A stretch of 64,000 bases of DNA from Alteromonas macleodii (GTDB lineage: Bacteria > Pseudomonadota > Gammaproteobacteria > Enterobacterales > Alteromonadaceae): NCBI RefSeq assembly GCF_903772925.1, contig NZ_LR812090.1, forward strand, positions 4,479,902 to 4,543,901, written 5' to 3'. The notes beneath the pieces are model-generated. The model did no database searches. It worked only from the letters and a program-made list of their open reading frames with translations, and was not told the DNA's origin. Position numbers and translations under genes: made by a program. This document shows positions 1 through 9,435 of the stretch, piece after piece. Within the stretch, counting starts at the first letter, position 1. The number at the start of each line of letters is the position of its first letter.

Positions 1-2
1 TT

Positions 3-317
3 ATGACAATAAAGCTTGTACTGTGTACCACACCCGATGAAAAGACTGGGCAATTAATTGCTAGTACCCTCGTTGAAGAAAAGCTTGCCGCCTGCGTGAA
101 TGTTATTAAAGGTATAGAGTCGGTTTATGAATGGCAGGGTAAAATAGAGACCGACACTGAATGTCAGCTACTCATTAAAACGAATACACAAAATGTATTA
201 CAGGCCTTTGATAGAGTAAGCGAGTTGCATCCGTACGATGTTCCTGAATGGCTAGAACTTAATGCTGAGGCTAGCAGCGCTTACGGTCAGTGGTTACAAA
301 CCACGCTACAGCGCTAG
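3..317 (+). CDS. cutA: Divalent-cation tolerance protein CutA
   Basis: A 104-residue protein of the CutA1 family, at the normal family length. The family forms trimers and is linked to copper and other divalent-cation tolerance, though its molecular role is unsettled. The N-terminal strand beginning LVLCTTPDE, the segment LAACVNVI and the later ELHPYDVPEW match the conserved family pattern. It lies 49 bp upstream of dsbD on the same strand. The cutA-dsbD pair is also found in enterobacteria, so co-transcription is likely. The start codon is two bases into the window, so its promoter and ribosome binding site are not visible. Confidence 0.93.
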   Translation: MTIKLVLCTTPDEKTGQLIASTLVEEKLAACVNVIKGIESVYEWQGKIETDTECQLLIKTNTQNVLQAFDRVSELHPYDVPEWLELNAEASSAYGQWLQTTLQR

Positions 318-366
318 TTAAAACGTAATTCCAGATAAAAATAACGACAACGCAAAATAGATAAAA

Positions 367-2268
367 ATGAACTGTAACTTTATGACTTTACCTCCTTTTC
401 CATCAGGCACTGCATCAGCTTCGCTGTTCCAGCGCTTTACTGCTTATGTTCTCTCAGCGTTTTGTTTAATGACGTTATTAAGCACGTTCGCATTGGCTCA
501 GGTGCCCAATGCCTTTGACGATCCGTTCGTGGATGAACCCCAGTTTTTAGATGTCGACCAAGCGTTTGCGTTCGACTTTAACCAAGAAGACGATGTGCTT
601 ACGGTAAGCTTCGATATTGCCAACGGCTACTACCTGTACCTAAAGCAGTTTAAGTTTGTGGCGAAACAAGCCGAAATTGGCGAGCCTGAGTACCCAAATG
701 GGGTAATGATTCAGGATGAGTTTTTTGGCGAGTCTGAAGTGTTTTACAACGGCGTATCTATTACTTTGCCCATAGAATCAGCACTCAGTGACGGCGTAGT
801 TAAAATTCGCTATCAAGGCTGTGCTGACGCAGGGCTTTGCTACCCGCCAACAGTGAAAGTCGTGTATTTAAATGAAGTGGGAAGCAGTGCAGTTGCTGAG
901 ATAGATACGGCCTCAGAACCAAATAACGCAGCAATTTCTTCACAAAGCGAGCAGTTCGATTTAGCGCAAAGGCTAATCGATAAAGATAACCTTGCTCTTA
1001 CTTTAGCTCTATTTTTTGCACTAGGCGTAGGCTTAGCCTTTACACCTTGCGTATTCCCGATGTATCCCATTGTGTCGGGCATTGTGATTGGTCAGGGCAA
1101 ACCTAAAACCGCATCGCATTCATTCTGGCTAACCTTTGTTTACGTTCAAGGTATGGCGATCACATACTCACTGCTTGGATTAGTGGTTGCGGTAGCCGGC
1201 GCGCAGTTTCAAGCTGCGCTTCAACACCCTGTAGTACTCGGCGTATTCATTGTGCTATTTGTGGCGCTGGCCGTTGCTCTGTTTGGTGGCTTTGAAATTC
1301 AGCTACCGGCAAAGTATCAAGAAAAGCTCACTCACATGAGTAACAATCAAACACCCGGCAGCTTTGCAGGGGTGTTTATTATGGGTGTATTGTCTGGTCT
1401 TATCGCTTCACCCTGCACTACTGCGCCGCTAACCGGCATATTGTTATTTATCGCCCAAACTGGCGATATGACGCTAGGTTTTGTTTCGCTTTACTTGTTA
1501 AGCATAGGTATGGGCGTACCGCTCATTCTGTTCGGCATGACGGGCGGTAAGCTGCTACCTAAGGCGGGTAACTGGATGAATGTGGTTAAGGTTACCTTTG
1601 GCTTCATGATGCTTGCCGTGGCCATTGTGTTTATTGAGCGTTTATATAATAGCCCTGCCACTGGCTTCCTATGGGGATTGCTTGGTTTCGGTTTGTTCGG
1701 CTATTACTGGGCACTTAACCGCGCCAGCAAAAACTCACTGATGAAGCTTGTACGTGCTGTTGTAGTTGCAATAGGCATTATGGGAAGTGCTGGCCTTACC
1801 TATCAAGCAGGTCTCAACACCGGACTTTGGGGCGAACATGCTGATGGTGTTCACGCAGGGCACCCAGACTTTGTTGTTGCGCGAGATTTGGCAGACTTAC
1901 GTAATAAAATTGCGGCGGCTAACGCACAAGGTAAAACCGTGATGGTCGATTTGTACGCCGACTGGTGCGTTGCCTGTAAGGAATTTGAAAAGTACACCTT
2001 CCCAGACGAGCAAGTGATATCTGCGCTTAGCAATACAGTATGGATGCAAATGGACCTTACCGATAACACACCAGAACGACAGGAGATTTTTGACACCTTC
2101 ACTGTGCTAGGCCTGCCAACCATTTTGTTCTTTGACGAAAATGGCGACGAGCTAACCAAAGCGCGTGTGACTGGGTTTATGAAAGCAGAGGCCTTTGCTA
2201 GTCACGTTAACCAGTGGCTAAACAATGGATCTGACGTTAATGATGCTCAAAGTGGTCGCTTGGACTAA
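367..2268 (+). CDS. dsbD: Thiol:disulfide interchange protein DsbD
   Basis: Inner-membrane electron carrier that passes reducing power from cytoplasmic thioredoxin to periplasmic DsbC, DsbG and CcmG-type proteins. All three modules are present in 633 residues. A signal sequence covers about residues 20-45. The periplasmic alpha domain has its cysteine pair in CADAGLC near residue 155. An eight-helix membrane core carries the redox cysteines in FTPCVFP (about 227) and ASPCTTAP (about 348). The C-terminal thioredoxin-like domain has WCVACK near residue 532. No convincing Shine-Dalgarno precedes the first ATG; an in-frame ATG at 382 is an alternative start. It follows cutA. Confidence 0.95.
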   Translation: MNCNFMTLPPFPSGTASASLFQRFTAYVLSAFCLMTLLSTFALAQVPNAFDDPFVDEPQFLDVDQAFAFDFNQEDDVLTVSFDIANGYYLYLKQFKFVAKQAEIGEPEYPNGVMIQDEFFGESEVFYNGVSITLPIESALSDGVVKIRYQGCADAGLCYPPTVKVVYLNEVGSSAVAEIDTASEPNNAAISSQSEQFDLAQRLIDKDNLALTLALFFALGVGLAFTPCVFPMYPIVSGIVIGQGKPKTASHSFWLTFVYVQGMAITYSLLGLVVAVAGAQFQAALQHPVVLGVFIVLFVALAVALFGGFEIQLPAKYQEKLTHMSNNQTPGSFAGVFIMGVLSGLIASPCTTAPLTGILLFIAQTGDMTLGFVSLYLLSIGMGVPLILFGMTGGKLLPKAGNWMNVVKVTFGFMMLAVAIVFIERLYNSPATGFLWGLLGFGLFGYYWALNRASKNSLMKLVRAVVVAIGIMGSAGLTYQAGLNTGLWGEHADGVHAGHPDFVVARDLADLRNKIAAANAQGKTVMVDLYADWCVACKEFEKYTFPDEQVISALSNTVWMQMDLTDNTPERQEIFDTFTVLGLPTILFFDENGDELTKARVTGFMKAEAFASHVNQWLNNGSDVNDAQSGRLD

Positions 2269-2566
2269 GGCGCTTCGATTCGAGACCTTTCCTCTTCTCA
2301 TATGGCGAGCGGTTCGAGGCGCCGCCTTCTGAGAGTGCAGCCTGCTGCGGTTTTACACACAGCAACCGAGCAAACTACTCAGTGAACTTTGCGCCGAAAA
2401 CACCTGATTAGACCAGTATTTTGCTGCTAAATCTTTATCTATCACTATAATCATCAGTTAACACAATAAACGAGCAAATAAATTGGCTTTTTTTCGTGCA
2501 ACTGTCACAAAATTTTGTTGAAATGGCAATAACAGTGACATTTTCCCGAAGATAGCAGCAAACTAG

Positions 2567-3007
2567 ATGAATATTTTGATATTAAACGGTCCTAACCTAA
2601 ATATGTTAGGGCAAAGAGAACCCGACAAATACGGCACGCAAACCTTGCAAGACATCGTAGATGATTTGCAGGCGCAGGCCGCGTCAAGCAACGTGACCTT
2701 AACGCATTTTCAGTCAAACGCTGAGTTTGAATTGATCGACCGCGTACATGCTGCTATGGGAACTGTTGATGCCATTATTATTAATCCTGCTGCCTTCACG
2801 CACACCAGTGTCGCCCTTCGCGATGCGTTATTAAGTGTCAATATCCCGTTTATTGAAGTGCATTTGTCGAACGTTCACGCTCGTGAACCTTTTCGTCATC
2901 ATTCTTATTTTTCTGATGTTGCAGCTGGCGTCATTGTTGGCCTTGGTGCCATGGGCTATTCGCTCGCGTTGACTGCAGCAATCAATTTACCGAAATCGCC
3001 AAAATAG
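2567..3007 (+). CDS. aroQ: Type II 3-dehydroquinate dehydratase
   Basis: Third step of the shikimate pathway: dehydration of 3-dehydroquinate to 3-dehydroshikimate by the dodecameric type II enzyme. The 146-residue length is typical. GPNLNMLG near the N-terminus, the catalytic Tyr of the flexible loop (DKYGTQTL), the NPAAFTHTS segment and the catalytic His in [11 protein letters not shown] are all present. It is followed after 14 bp by accB, the arrangement known from enterobacteria and pseudomonads, so an aroQ-accB-accC operon is likely. About 300 bp without a gene lies upstream and probably carries the promoter. Confidence 0.95.
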   Translation: MNILILNGPNLNMLGQREPDKYGTQTLQDIVDDLQAQAASSNVTLTHFQSNAEFELIDRVHAAMGTVDAIIINPAAFTHTSVALRDALLSVNIPFIEVHLSNVHAREPFRHHSYFSDVAAGVIVGLGAMGYSLALTAAINLPKSPK

Positions 3008-3021
3008 AGCAGAGACAGAAC

Positions 3022-3489
3022 ATGGATATTAGAAAGATTAAAAAACTCATCGAACTAGTGGAAGAATCTGGCATTGCCGAGCTAGAGATCACTGAAGGCG
3101 AAGAGTCTGTACGCATCCACCGTGGTCCAACAGGTGTTCAAGCGCCAATGAACTACAGCTTTGCAGCACCAGCTGCACCGCAAATGGCCCCTGCGCCAGC
3201 TGCCGCTGCAACAACAGCGTCAGAAGCGCCTGCTGCAGAGCCAGCTCAGCCAGACGGTCACGTTGTTAAGTCTCCAATGGTAGGTACGTTCTACCGTGCA
3301 TCTTCACCAACGGCAAAACCATTTGCCGAAGTTGGTCAGCAAGTAAAAGTTGGCGACACGCTTTGTATCGTTGAAGCGATGAAGATGATGAACCAAATCG
3401 AAGCAGATAAAGCCGGCGTGGTTAAGGCAATCTTGGTTGAAAACCAAGACCCTGTAGAATTCGACCAGCCAATGTTCATCATTGAATAA
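3022..3489 (+). CDS. accB: Biotin carboxyl carrier protein of acetyl-CoA carboxylase
   Basis: Carries biotin between the carboxylase (AccC) and carboxyltransferase (AccAD) in the first committed step of fatty acid synthesis. In 155 residues there is an N-terminal helical region, an Ala/Pro-rich mobile linker at about residues 50-77, and a C-terminal biotinyl domain. The biotin acceptor lysine lies in EAMKMMN, 35 residues from the C-terminus (about Lys121), which is the expected spacing. accC follows after 14 bp, so AccB and AccC are almost certainly made from one mRNA, as in E. coli. Confidence 0.97.
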   Translation: MDIRKIKKLIELVEESGIAELEITEGEESVRIHRGPTGVQAPMNYSFAAPAAPQMAPAPAAAATTASEAPAAEPAQPDGHVVKSPMVGTFYRASSPTAKPFAEVGQQVKVGDTLCIVEAMKMMNQIEADKAGVVKAILVENQDPVEFDQPMFIIE

Positions 3490-3503
3490 GCGAGTGCTTA
3501 ACT

Positions 3504-4847
3504 ATGCTAGATAAAGTACTTATTGCTAACCGTGGTGAGATTGCCCTGCGTATTTTGAGAGCCTGTAAAGAACTAGGCATCAAAACCGTAGCTGTGCACT
3601 CTACTGCGGATAAAAACTTGAAGCACGTATTGCTGGCTGACGAATCAATTTGTATTGGTAAAGCATCGGCAACAGAAAGCTACCTAAACATTCCTCGCAT
3701 TATTGCAGCTGCAGAAGTCACTAACTCTATTGCTATTCACCCAGGTTACGGTTTCCTAGCGGAAAACGCAGACTTTGCTGAAGCGGTAGAAAAAAGCGGC
3801 TTTATTTTCATTGGTCCTAAAGCTGAAACTATCAACCTTATGGGTGACAAGGTTTCTGCTATCAACGCCATGAAAAAAGCGGGCGTTCCTTGTGTACCTG
3901 GTTCAGACGGCCCGCTAACCGACGACGCTGAACGCAACAAAGCGATTGCAAAGCGCATTGGTTACCCAATCATTGTTAAAGCCGCTGGCGGCGGTGGTGG
4001 TCGTGGTATGCGCGTAGTTCGCAGCGAAAGTGAACTAGTAAAAGCCATTGAGACCACGCAAGCGGAAGCTGGCGCAGCCTTTGGTAACGCAACGGTTTAC
4101 ATGGAAAAATTCCTTGAAAACCCGCGTCACGTAGAAATTCAGGTATTAGCCGATGGACAAGGCAACGCCATCCACCTAGGTGAGCGTGACTGTTCAATGC
4201 AGCGTCGCCACCAAAAAGTGGTTGAAGAAGCCCCGGCGCCGGGTATTTCTGAGCAAATGCGTGCAAAAATTGGCGATCGCTGCCGTAGAGCCTGTATCGA
4301 AATTGGTTATCGCGGCGCAGGTACGTTCGAGTTCCTATATGAAAACGGCGAGTTCTATTTTATTGAAATGAATACCCGTATTCAGGTAGAGCACCCAGTA
4401 TCTGAAATGATTACTGGCGTTGACCTTATTAAAGAGCAACTTCGCATTGCCGCAGGTCAGCCACTGTCAATTGATCAGTCGCAAATTCAAATTCGTGGCC
4501 ACGCTATTGAATGTCGAATTAACGCAGAAGATCCACAAACCTTTATTCCTAGCCCTGGTCCTATCGATATGTTCCATGCGCCAGGTGGTTTAGGTATTCG
4601 TTGGGAGTCGCATATTTATGCGGGCTACCACGTGCCTCCTTACTACGACTCAATGATAGGCAAGCTTATCACTTACGGTGAAAGCCGCGACGAAGCGATT
4701 GCTCGTATGCGCCATGCTCTTGAAGAAATTGTGGTTGAGGGCATTAAAACGAATATCCCTCTTCAACGCGCCATTATGGCAGATGAAAACTTCTTCGCAG
4801 GTGGAACCAACATCCACTATTTAGAGAAGAAGCTAGGTTTAGCCTAA
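3504..4847 (+). CDS. accC: Biotin carboxylase subunit of acetyl-CoA carboxylase
   Basis: ATP-grasp enzyme that carboxylates the biotin on AccB with bicarbonate and ATP. The 447 residues match the family. Seen are the N-terminal [14 protein letters not shown], the glycine-rich ATP loop [11 protein letters not shown] near residue 163, the active-site stretch [15 protein letters not shown] near residue 209, and [14 protein letters not shown] near residue 286. It is the last gene of the aroQ-accB-accC cluster; a hairpin followed by a T-rich run begins about 8 bp after the stop. Confidence 0.97.
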   Translation: MLDKVLIANRGEIALRILRACKELGIKTVAVHSTADKNLKHVLLADESICIGKASATESYLNIPRIIAAAEVTNSIAIHPGYGFLAENADFAEAVEKSGFIFIGPKAETINLMGDKVSAINAMKKAGVPCVPGSDGPLTDDAERNKAIAKRIGYPIIVKAAGGGGGRGMRVVRSESELVKAIETTQAEAGAAFGNATVYMEKFLENPRHVEIQVLADGQGNAIHLGERDCSMQRRHQKVVEEAPAPGISEQMRAKIGDRCRRACIEIGYRGAGTFEFLYENGEFYFIEMNTRIQVEHPVSEMITGVDLIKEQLRIAAGQPLSIDQSQIQIRGHAIECRINAEDPQTFIPSPGPIDMFHAPGGLGIRWESHIYAGYHVPPYYDSMIGKLITYGESRDEAIARMRHALEEIVVEGIKTNIPLQRAIMADENFFAGGTNIHYLEKKLGLA

Positions 4848-4855
4848 TCCCCCCT

Positions 4856-4895
4856 TTGGGCTACACAGTATTTTTCGTGTAGCCCAATTTTCTTC
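4856..4895 (+). terminator. Intrinsic terminator after accC
   Basis: An 11-bp perfect stem (TTGGGCTACAC at 4856-4866, complement at 4877-4887) with a 10-nt loop, followed by a T-rich stretch. It directly follows accC. Confidence 0.8.
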
Positions 4896-4997
4896 CTTCG
4901 CTATTCGCTACTCGCTACTCAGTACATTCTAATTTTCCGATTACCACAATCAATTTTTAACGTTTTTCCTATTTAAAAACTGACTCTATACTGCATA

Positions 4998-5098
4998 CAA
5001 GTTTTAAGACATCTCCCTGAGTTTTAATACTGTTGTGTGTTTACCCTTATTGGAGTCCCACTCCACTTATTGCCGGCATCCCTGCCGGCTTTTTTTTG
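4998..5098 (+). ncRNA. Candidate small RNA between accC and the next gene
   Basis: This intergenic stretch has its own strong terminator (GCCGGCA at 5072-5078 pairing with TGCCGGC at 5083-5089, then eight T), although accC already has one 180 bp upstream. Just before it is a second small hairpin, TGGAGT-CCC-ACTCCA (5051-5065). A possible -10 box TATACT lies at 4987-4992; the -35 region is weak. A transcript of roughly 100 nt with two hairpins is a reasonable reading. It could instead be a backup terminator for accC. No family resemblance was recognised. Confidence 0.3.
5072..5098 (+). terminator. Strong intrinsic terminator upstream of 5188
   Basis: Perfect 7-bp GC-rich stem GCCGGCA/TGCCGGC with a TCCC loop and a run of eight T. 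It lies about 225 bp past accC and before the next gene. Confidence 0.8.
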
Positions 5099-5187
5099 CC
5101 TTTTACCCATTACATTGCAATTTATTTGCGCCAATTAATTAGATTTAATGTATAAACTAATTAGTCATGCCGCGTAGGGTTTAATAA

Positions 5188-6132
5188 GTGCGAAAACCGG
5201 TTTTTCTTGTTTTACCACTCATCATTGTTACTGGAACTGACGCTCTCGCAGAGCCAATATCGCCTTCCTTCTCACAGAAGCTAGACATTCAAGTTCGATA
5301 CGATGAACGTTCTAATAGCCCTAGCAGAGAGCAATATCGACTGCGCTATTACCCATCTGTGGCGCTAAATTCTGCATGGTCGCTAAACAGCTTTGTTGTT
5401 ACGGGCGATGACTTCTCATCAAGTCATAATACGTTCGGCAGCGATAACACCGATTATCTCTATGCAAGGCGACTTTATTTAAGGCACGAAAACGATTACG
5501 GCAAAACCGAGCTAGGTATTATTCCAACTTACAAAGGGCGTGTTTCTTCCACAGGCTTATCAAAAGACGGTTGGATAAACGGGGTACGTCACGTTAAGCA
5601 AATAGCAAACGACACCGCCATTGAAGTGGTTGTTGGCCAACTTGCTAACGCAGAAGCATCTGAGGCCTTTAACATTGGCGGAGAAGATGGATATTTCGAA
5701 ATAGAGTACTCAGCAAAAATGGGGCAACGCCACAGTTATGAGGCCAGCTTTGAAAAAATGCTCGGCGGTACATTTGCCCGTGCAGAATATCGGTTTCGAG
5801 TAAACGATGAAGATACTGCGTTTATTGAATTGGTGCAGCGTATTGATGAAAGTACCGCGAAAGTCGTTGTAGGAACTAGCGGCGAATTTGCAGCCAGTGC
5901 GTTTAACACGTCATATCCTATAGAATATTTCGCATACTATTCCTATATAAACAGCGACTTTGGCGAACGCGCTGAACTAATTGAAGATTTCTTGGGAACA
6001 GGTCACGGAGGCTCGCTGGAATTTAGCGGCGTATTATCTGAAAAGCATGATGTGGAATGGTTTGTTAGAGCGGATGTTGTAGATAGCGTGAGTCGGTTAC
6101 TGGCCGGCGTAAAGCTTTCCTTTGAAAGTTGA
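5188..6132 (+). CDS. Predicted outer-membrane beta-barrel protein, function unknown
   Basis: A 314-residue protein with a signal peptide (hydrophobic stretch to about residue 21, cleavage after ALA) followed by alternating aromatic/polar strands typical of an outer-membrane barrel, such as KLDIQVRYDE, ELGIIPTYKG, RAEYRFRV and a C-terminal LAGVKLSFES. I do not recognise a specific family; it could be a small porin-like protein. It starts with GTG; AGGG lies 8 nt upstream and no better ATG exists. It stands alone in the block between accC and prmA. Confidence 0.6.
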   Translation: MRKPVFLVLPLIIVTGTDALAEPISPSFSQKLDIQVRYDERSNSPSREQYRLRYYPSVALNSAWSLNSFVVTGDDFSSSHNTFGSDNTDYLYARRLYLRHENDYGKTELGIIPTYKGRVSSTGLSKDGWINGVRHVKQIANDTAIEVVVGQLANAEASEAFNIGGEDGYFEIEYSAKMGQRHSYEASFEKMLGGTFARAEYRFRVNDEDTAFIELVQRIDESTAKVVVGTSGEFAASAFNTSYPIEYFAYYSYINSDFGERAELIEDFLGTGHGGSLEFSGVLSEKHDVEWFVRADVVDSVSRLLAGVKLSFES

Positions 6133-6191
6133 GTGTCCGACGCTCTTCAGCGCCTTAACACAACCGATAGCACGAGAACGGCTAAGCCAAA

Positions 6192-6218
6192 TAAAAAAGG
6201 CCCATCAAACGATGGGCC
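6192..6218 (-). terminator. Intrinsic terminator on the minus strand
   Basis: Perfect 8-bp stem GGCCCATC/GATGGGCC (6199-6206 and 6211-6218) with an AAAC loop. The A-run at 6193-6198 becomes the T-run on the minus strand, so it terminates leftward transcription. No leftward gene ends here, which suggests a small RNA or protection against antisense transcription. Confidence 0.7.
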
Positions 6219-6285
6219 AAACAGCAAGAACGCGTACACACTTTAACAGTGCATAATAGGATACGGGCTGGTCTGCCAATACGTT
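6192..6285 (-). ncRNA. Candidate minus-strand small RNA
   Basis: On the minus strand a perfect TATAAT (plus-strand 6291-6296) is followed about 70 bp later by a clean intrinsic terminator with no open frame between. The implied transcript is about 90 nt. The -35 region is poor, so the promoter is uncertain. I recognise no known sRNA family. Confidence 0.3.
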
Positions 6286-6431
6286 CAATTATTATAGATT
6301 ACGTATTTTTAACCTAGCCCACTTTCATCGAGTTATTGGTTTTACTAAAATCAAGCGAGTTAATTTAGTTAGGATTATTAGGTCCATTACTAAAATACGA
6401 AAAGTTTTACCCGCAATAAAAAGGTGTTCTT

Positions 6432-6872
6432 GTGCCAAGCCGCTACGCTCAGTTCAAAGAAAAGCTTCCCATTTCTCGACTTTCTGACGAAGTGCTTCTT
6501 GCATTTCGGGTCTTATTCGATGCTCCACTTGATATAGTAGACTTAGCGCAAGATATTGCAGATTTGGCGATATACCCTGAACGCTTAAAAGAGAGTTACA
6601 GGAAAGAGTGGGAGGCTTATGTTCTTAAAGCACTTGCTTTTGAAATAAGGCAGCACGACGATTTATCCACCGCCGAGTTTATAGAACTTATGATGAGCAA
6701 GGTTGAAGCATTGCAGCAAAATGATGAAACCTACCAAAACCTTTTACGTCAGGTTCACCATGCGAAGAGCATTCTGCAATCAGAAAACACGGTTGTCTTC
6801 CCAACGCCTTTGCGCCAAGAGCTAACCGCGTTTCTTCTACCCATTACGACTATCTCTGCACCTAAGAAATAG
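6432..6872 (+). CDS. Hypothetical protein
   Basis: A 146-residue soluble, mostly helical, acidic protein with no signal peptide and no recognised domain. GTG start chosen because AAGGTG lies 6 nt upstream and no ATG start occurs near it. It is convergent with the DUF2805 gene, with 55 bp between the stops. Seen are amphipathic helices around residues 18-60 and 75-115. Function not known. Confidence 0.6.
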   Translation: MPSRYAQFKEKLPISRLSDEVLLAFRVLFDAPLDIVDLAQDIADLAIYPERLKESYRKEWEAYVLKALAFEIRQHDDLSTAEFIELMMSKVEALQQNDETYQNLLRQVHHAKSILQSENTVVFPTPLRQELTAFLLPITTISAPKK

Positions 6873-6927
6873 CCACAGCATTACATTTTTTAAAAAGCTC
6901 AAGGTTCTCGAAAATAAAAATAAATCG

Positions 6928-7191
6928 CTACTTGTTGGCACTCTTGTATTTGTACTGAGATGGGCAGTAACCTCTATCCACACCTTCTGGGCGCAAGCTC
7001 GCGTGTTTAGTTTTTCTACCCGACACGCGCTCACGCCAGTTTTTAAAGGTTTTCTGTTTAAGGTTTTTACGCATAAGCTTTATCACGTCTTTTTCCGGCA
7101 GCCCGTATAAACGTTCAATTGCTTCAAACGGCGTGCGATCTTCCCACGCCATTTCAATAACTCGTGATTCTTGTTCTTCAGTTAATGCCAT
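6928..7191 (-). CDS. Small DUF2805/TIGR03643-family protein
   Basis: An 87-residue basic protein. The opening (LTEEQESRVIEMAWEDRTPF), then EAIERLYGLPEKDV and KLMRKNLK look like the helix-turn-helix-like core of the DUF2805 (TIGR03643) family, which is common in marine gammaproteobacteria and has no established function. The Lys/Arg-rich tail could bind nucleic acid; that is inference. It lies 99 bp downstream of the fusion nuclease gene on the same strand and may share its transcript. Confidence 0.7.
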   Translation of the reverse strand: MALTEEQESRVIEMAWEDRTPFEAIERLYGLPEKDVIKLMRKNLKQKTFKNWRERVSGRKTKHASLRPEGVDRGYCPSQYKYKSANK

Positions 7192-7290
7192 GTTTTACAT
7201 CTCAATATGCACGTTATAACTCAACTCAATACTGAGTTTACGCGCATTTTGTTCAGTGCCCATATGCTAAAAAGTTTAATAACAACGTTA

Positions 7291-9435
7291 TTAATTCGCT
7301 GACAGACTCTTTAATTCATCATCTTTCTCAAACGCCAGCTTTAACAACTCGGCAGCAGCTTTGGCATCACTTAACGCGCGGTGGTGCTGCTCCATTTCAA
7401 TATGGAAGTGCTTAGTTAGGTTAGCCAAGGAGTACGAAGGCAACCCGGGATAAGTACGGCGCATTTCGCGAACAGTGCACATTTTTGGTCGCCTGAAGTT
7501 CTGCTCTAGTCGCGCAAACTCTTGTTTAATGAAGCCATAGTCAAAGTTCACGTTATGGGCAACAAACACAGCGTCTTCAGTAAAGCGCGCCACCTGTTCT
7601 GCAACTTCAGCAAAAAGCGGCGCGTCTGCCACCATGTCGTCCGAAATCCCGGTAAGACGGGTTATATTGCTAGGGATTCTGCGCTGCGGATTCAATAAGG
7701 TTTGAAACCTGTCTACCTCTTTACCGCCAACAAGTTTCACCATACCTATCTCGGTAATGCGGTTATAGTTGTTGTTGCCACCTGTGGTCTCTATATCTAC
7801 CACAACATAAGGCTGTGCAGGGTCCCGCACCCATTTCACTGTCGTCACAGCAACGTCAAAACCGGCTTGCTGCAAACGCTGAATGGAAACCAATTGGTTT
7901 CGACGAAGCTGATCGCCCGGCGCTTTTATCTCTTCAAAGCGAAGCGCGCCGTCAAACACCATAATGTCGGGGAAACCATCGCGCAGGCTTTCAAAATCTT
8001 TACACATCATGCGAAGTAAAGCATAGATACTGTCGAGCGAACCGTGTTCTATCAAAGCCTCTAAAGGCGTAAGCAAATGGCTAGACCACATAAACAGGCT
8101 GTTCACTTTACCGTAGTGCATGGTGGCCATCTTATGGATGTGAAAACGCAGCTTATCTTTGCTATCGAGCTTTTGTAATAATGCCTCAATACTGTGCTCA
8201 AACTTAGCGTAGAAGTTATTTTGCTTAAGCGATAATGGCCTGCGATCAAACTCTGTAACCAGCGTATCTTCTTCGTAAAGTTGCTTCCAAAAAGTAAGAC
8301 CGAACAAACTTCGCCACAAACGGTTTTCTGTGCGCCAGCCTTCTACGCCTTGCCTTGCATAATGGGCCAATACGCCGCGTTCTACCTGCTGGTTTTGGCT
8401 TACATCAATATCTAACGACCGACTTGCATTTCGCAGCATATCGGTAACGGTACTGGTACGCTTTTTATGGTATTTACGGGCATAAAAATCTTCCGCGAAC
8501 GCTAATAGCGTATCAGATTGAGGATTATCAATAATGCCCTCAAGAGCTTGTTTGACGTCATCTTCTTGTCCGTCTTTATAGCTCTCTCTTAGCCACTTTT
8601 CCTTTGCTTTATCGCTTTGCGCTAGTTTTAAAATGTCTAACCCTTTGGCCCTATCAAAAGCCAACACTTTAAGCCCAAGTGCATAAAGCAACTGGTCGCG
8701 ATAGAAACTGGCTGACACACCTTCTGTAGCAGGGAAATCACTTTCCGCTAAGGCAAGTAACATATCATTGTTATAAAAGGCTAGCTGGCTATAGTGGTTG
8801 GCGTAAAACCAAGCGGCTTGCGCATCGCTTTTACTTTCAAAGCGTGCAGTATCGGTTACCGAATCGGAGCGGGTTCTCATTACACCGAGATCGCGCATAG
8901 AAAACTGATTCAGACGGCTTTTGGTATTACCGAAATAGATAAACAGCAAATAGCGAAGCGCATTATCAAACAAACACATCAAATAGTTATTTAGCGAAAA
9001 GCTCTCTGGCCAGCCTCTAGCACCGATATGTTCATTAAGTAACGTCACAAGTTTGGGCTTAGTGAGAGACGCCAGCCCCTGCGTACTGCCGTATTCAGCA
9101 AGAAGCGCCAACAACGCGTCTTTGGTTAGAACGCTGGCGATATCATTAAGCGACGCGTTCGAAAGGTCGCCAAACCACCCGCTATCAATGAGACAATCTA
9201 TTTGTGCTTGCGGCTCGGTTATTTCGCCGTAGTTAAACTGGGTTCTGTCAATAACCGCATACTTGCGATTTGCAGCGCGTACCACAATACATTTTTTGTC
9301 ATCGTCTAATGCGTTAAAACGCTCGACAAAATCAGCTGCCTCATCACTCAAAAGCATGCTGTTCGCACCTTCAAAGAACTTAAGGAACTCGTGAAAATGT
9401 GTGAGGTAATAACGTGGCGGTAAATCTTTTCGCAT
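7291..9435 (-). CDS. FAN1-like VRR-NUC nuclease fused to a DnaQ-type (DEDDh) exonuclease
   Basis: A 714-residue protein in two parts. Residues about 1-535 resemble bacterial FAN1: the PPRYYLTHFHEF start, a SAP-like segment (SLTKPKLVTLLNEH, about 122-135), and the VRR-NUC core with FPDIMVF and EEIKAPGDQLRRNQ near residues 485-515. FAN1 is a structure-specific nuclease for interstrand crosslink repair. Residues about 540-705 form a 3'-5' exonuclease domain with Exo I (VVDIETTG), Exo II (HNVNFDYGFI) and Exo III (HHRALSDAKAAAEL), like the DNA polymerase III epsilon family. All catalytic residues of both domains appear intact. The joint role is inferred to be DNA repair. Start kept at 9435 because the first residues match the FAN1 N-terminus, although the ribosome binding site is weak. 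Confidence 0.85.
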   Translation of the reverse strand: MRKDLPPRYYLTHFHEFLKFFEGANSMLLSDEAADFVERFNALDDDKKCIVVRAANRKYAVIDRTQFNYGEITEPQAQIDCLIDSGWFGDLSNASLNDIASVLTKDALLALLAEYGSTQGLASLTKPKLVTLLNEHIGARGWPESFSLNNYLMCLFDNALRYLLFIYFGNTKSRLNQFSMRDLGVMRTRSDSVTDTARFESKSDAQAAWFYANHYSQLAFYNNDMLLALAESDFPATEGVSASFYRDQLLYALGLKVLAFDRAKGLDILKLAQSDKAKEKWLRESYKDGQEDDVKQALEGIIDNPQSDTLLAFAEDFYARKYHKKRTSTVTDMLRNASRSLDIDVSQNQQVERGVLAHYARQGVEGWRTENRLWRSLFGLTFWKQLYEEDTLVTEFDRRPLSLKQNNFYAKFEHSIEALLQKLDSKDKLRFHIHKMATMHYGKVNSLFMWSSHLLTPLEALIEHGSLDSIYALLRMMCKDFESLRDGFPDIMVFDGALRFEEIKAPGDQLRRNQLVSIQRLQQAGFDVAVTTVKWVRDPAQPYVVVDIETTGGNNNYNRITEIGMVKLVGGKEVDRFQTLLNPQRRIPSNITRLTGISDDMVADAPLFAEVAEQVARFTEDAVFVAHNVNFDYGFIKQEFARLEQNFRRPKMCTVREMRRTYPGLPSYSLANLTKHFHIEMEQHHRALSDAKAAAELLKLAFEKDDELKSLSAN

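Noticed and set aside
2269..2566. 27-codon frame and inverted repeats between dsbD and aroQ
   Set aside because: The frame lacks a ribosome binding site and the repeats are short and imperfect; nothing beyond a presumed aroQ promoter can be supported.
6240..6300. tRNA-like segment near GGGCTGGTCTGCC
   Set aside because: No acceptor-stem pairing, no T-loop sequence and no CCA-type 3' end.
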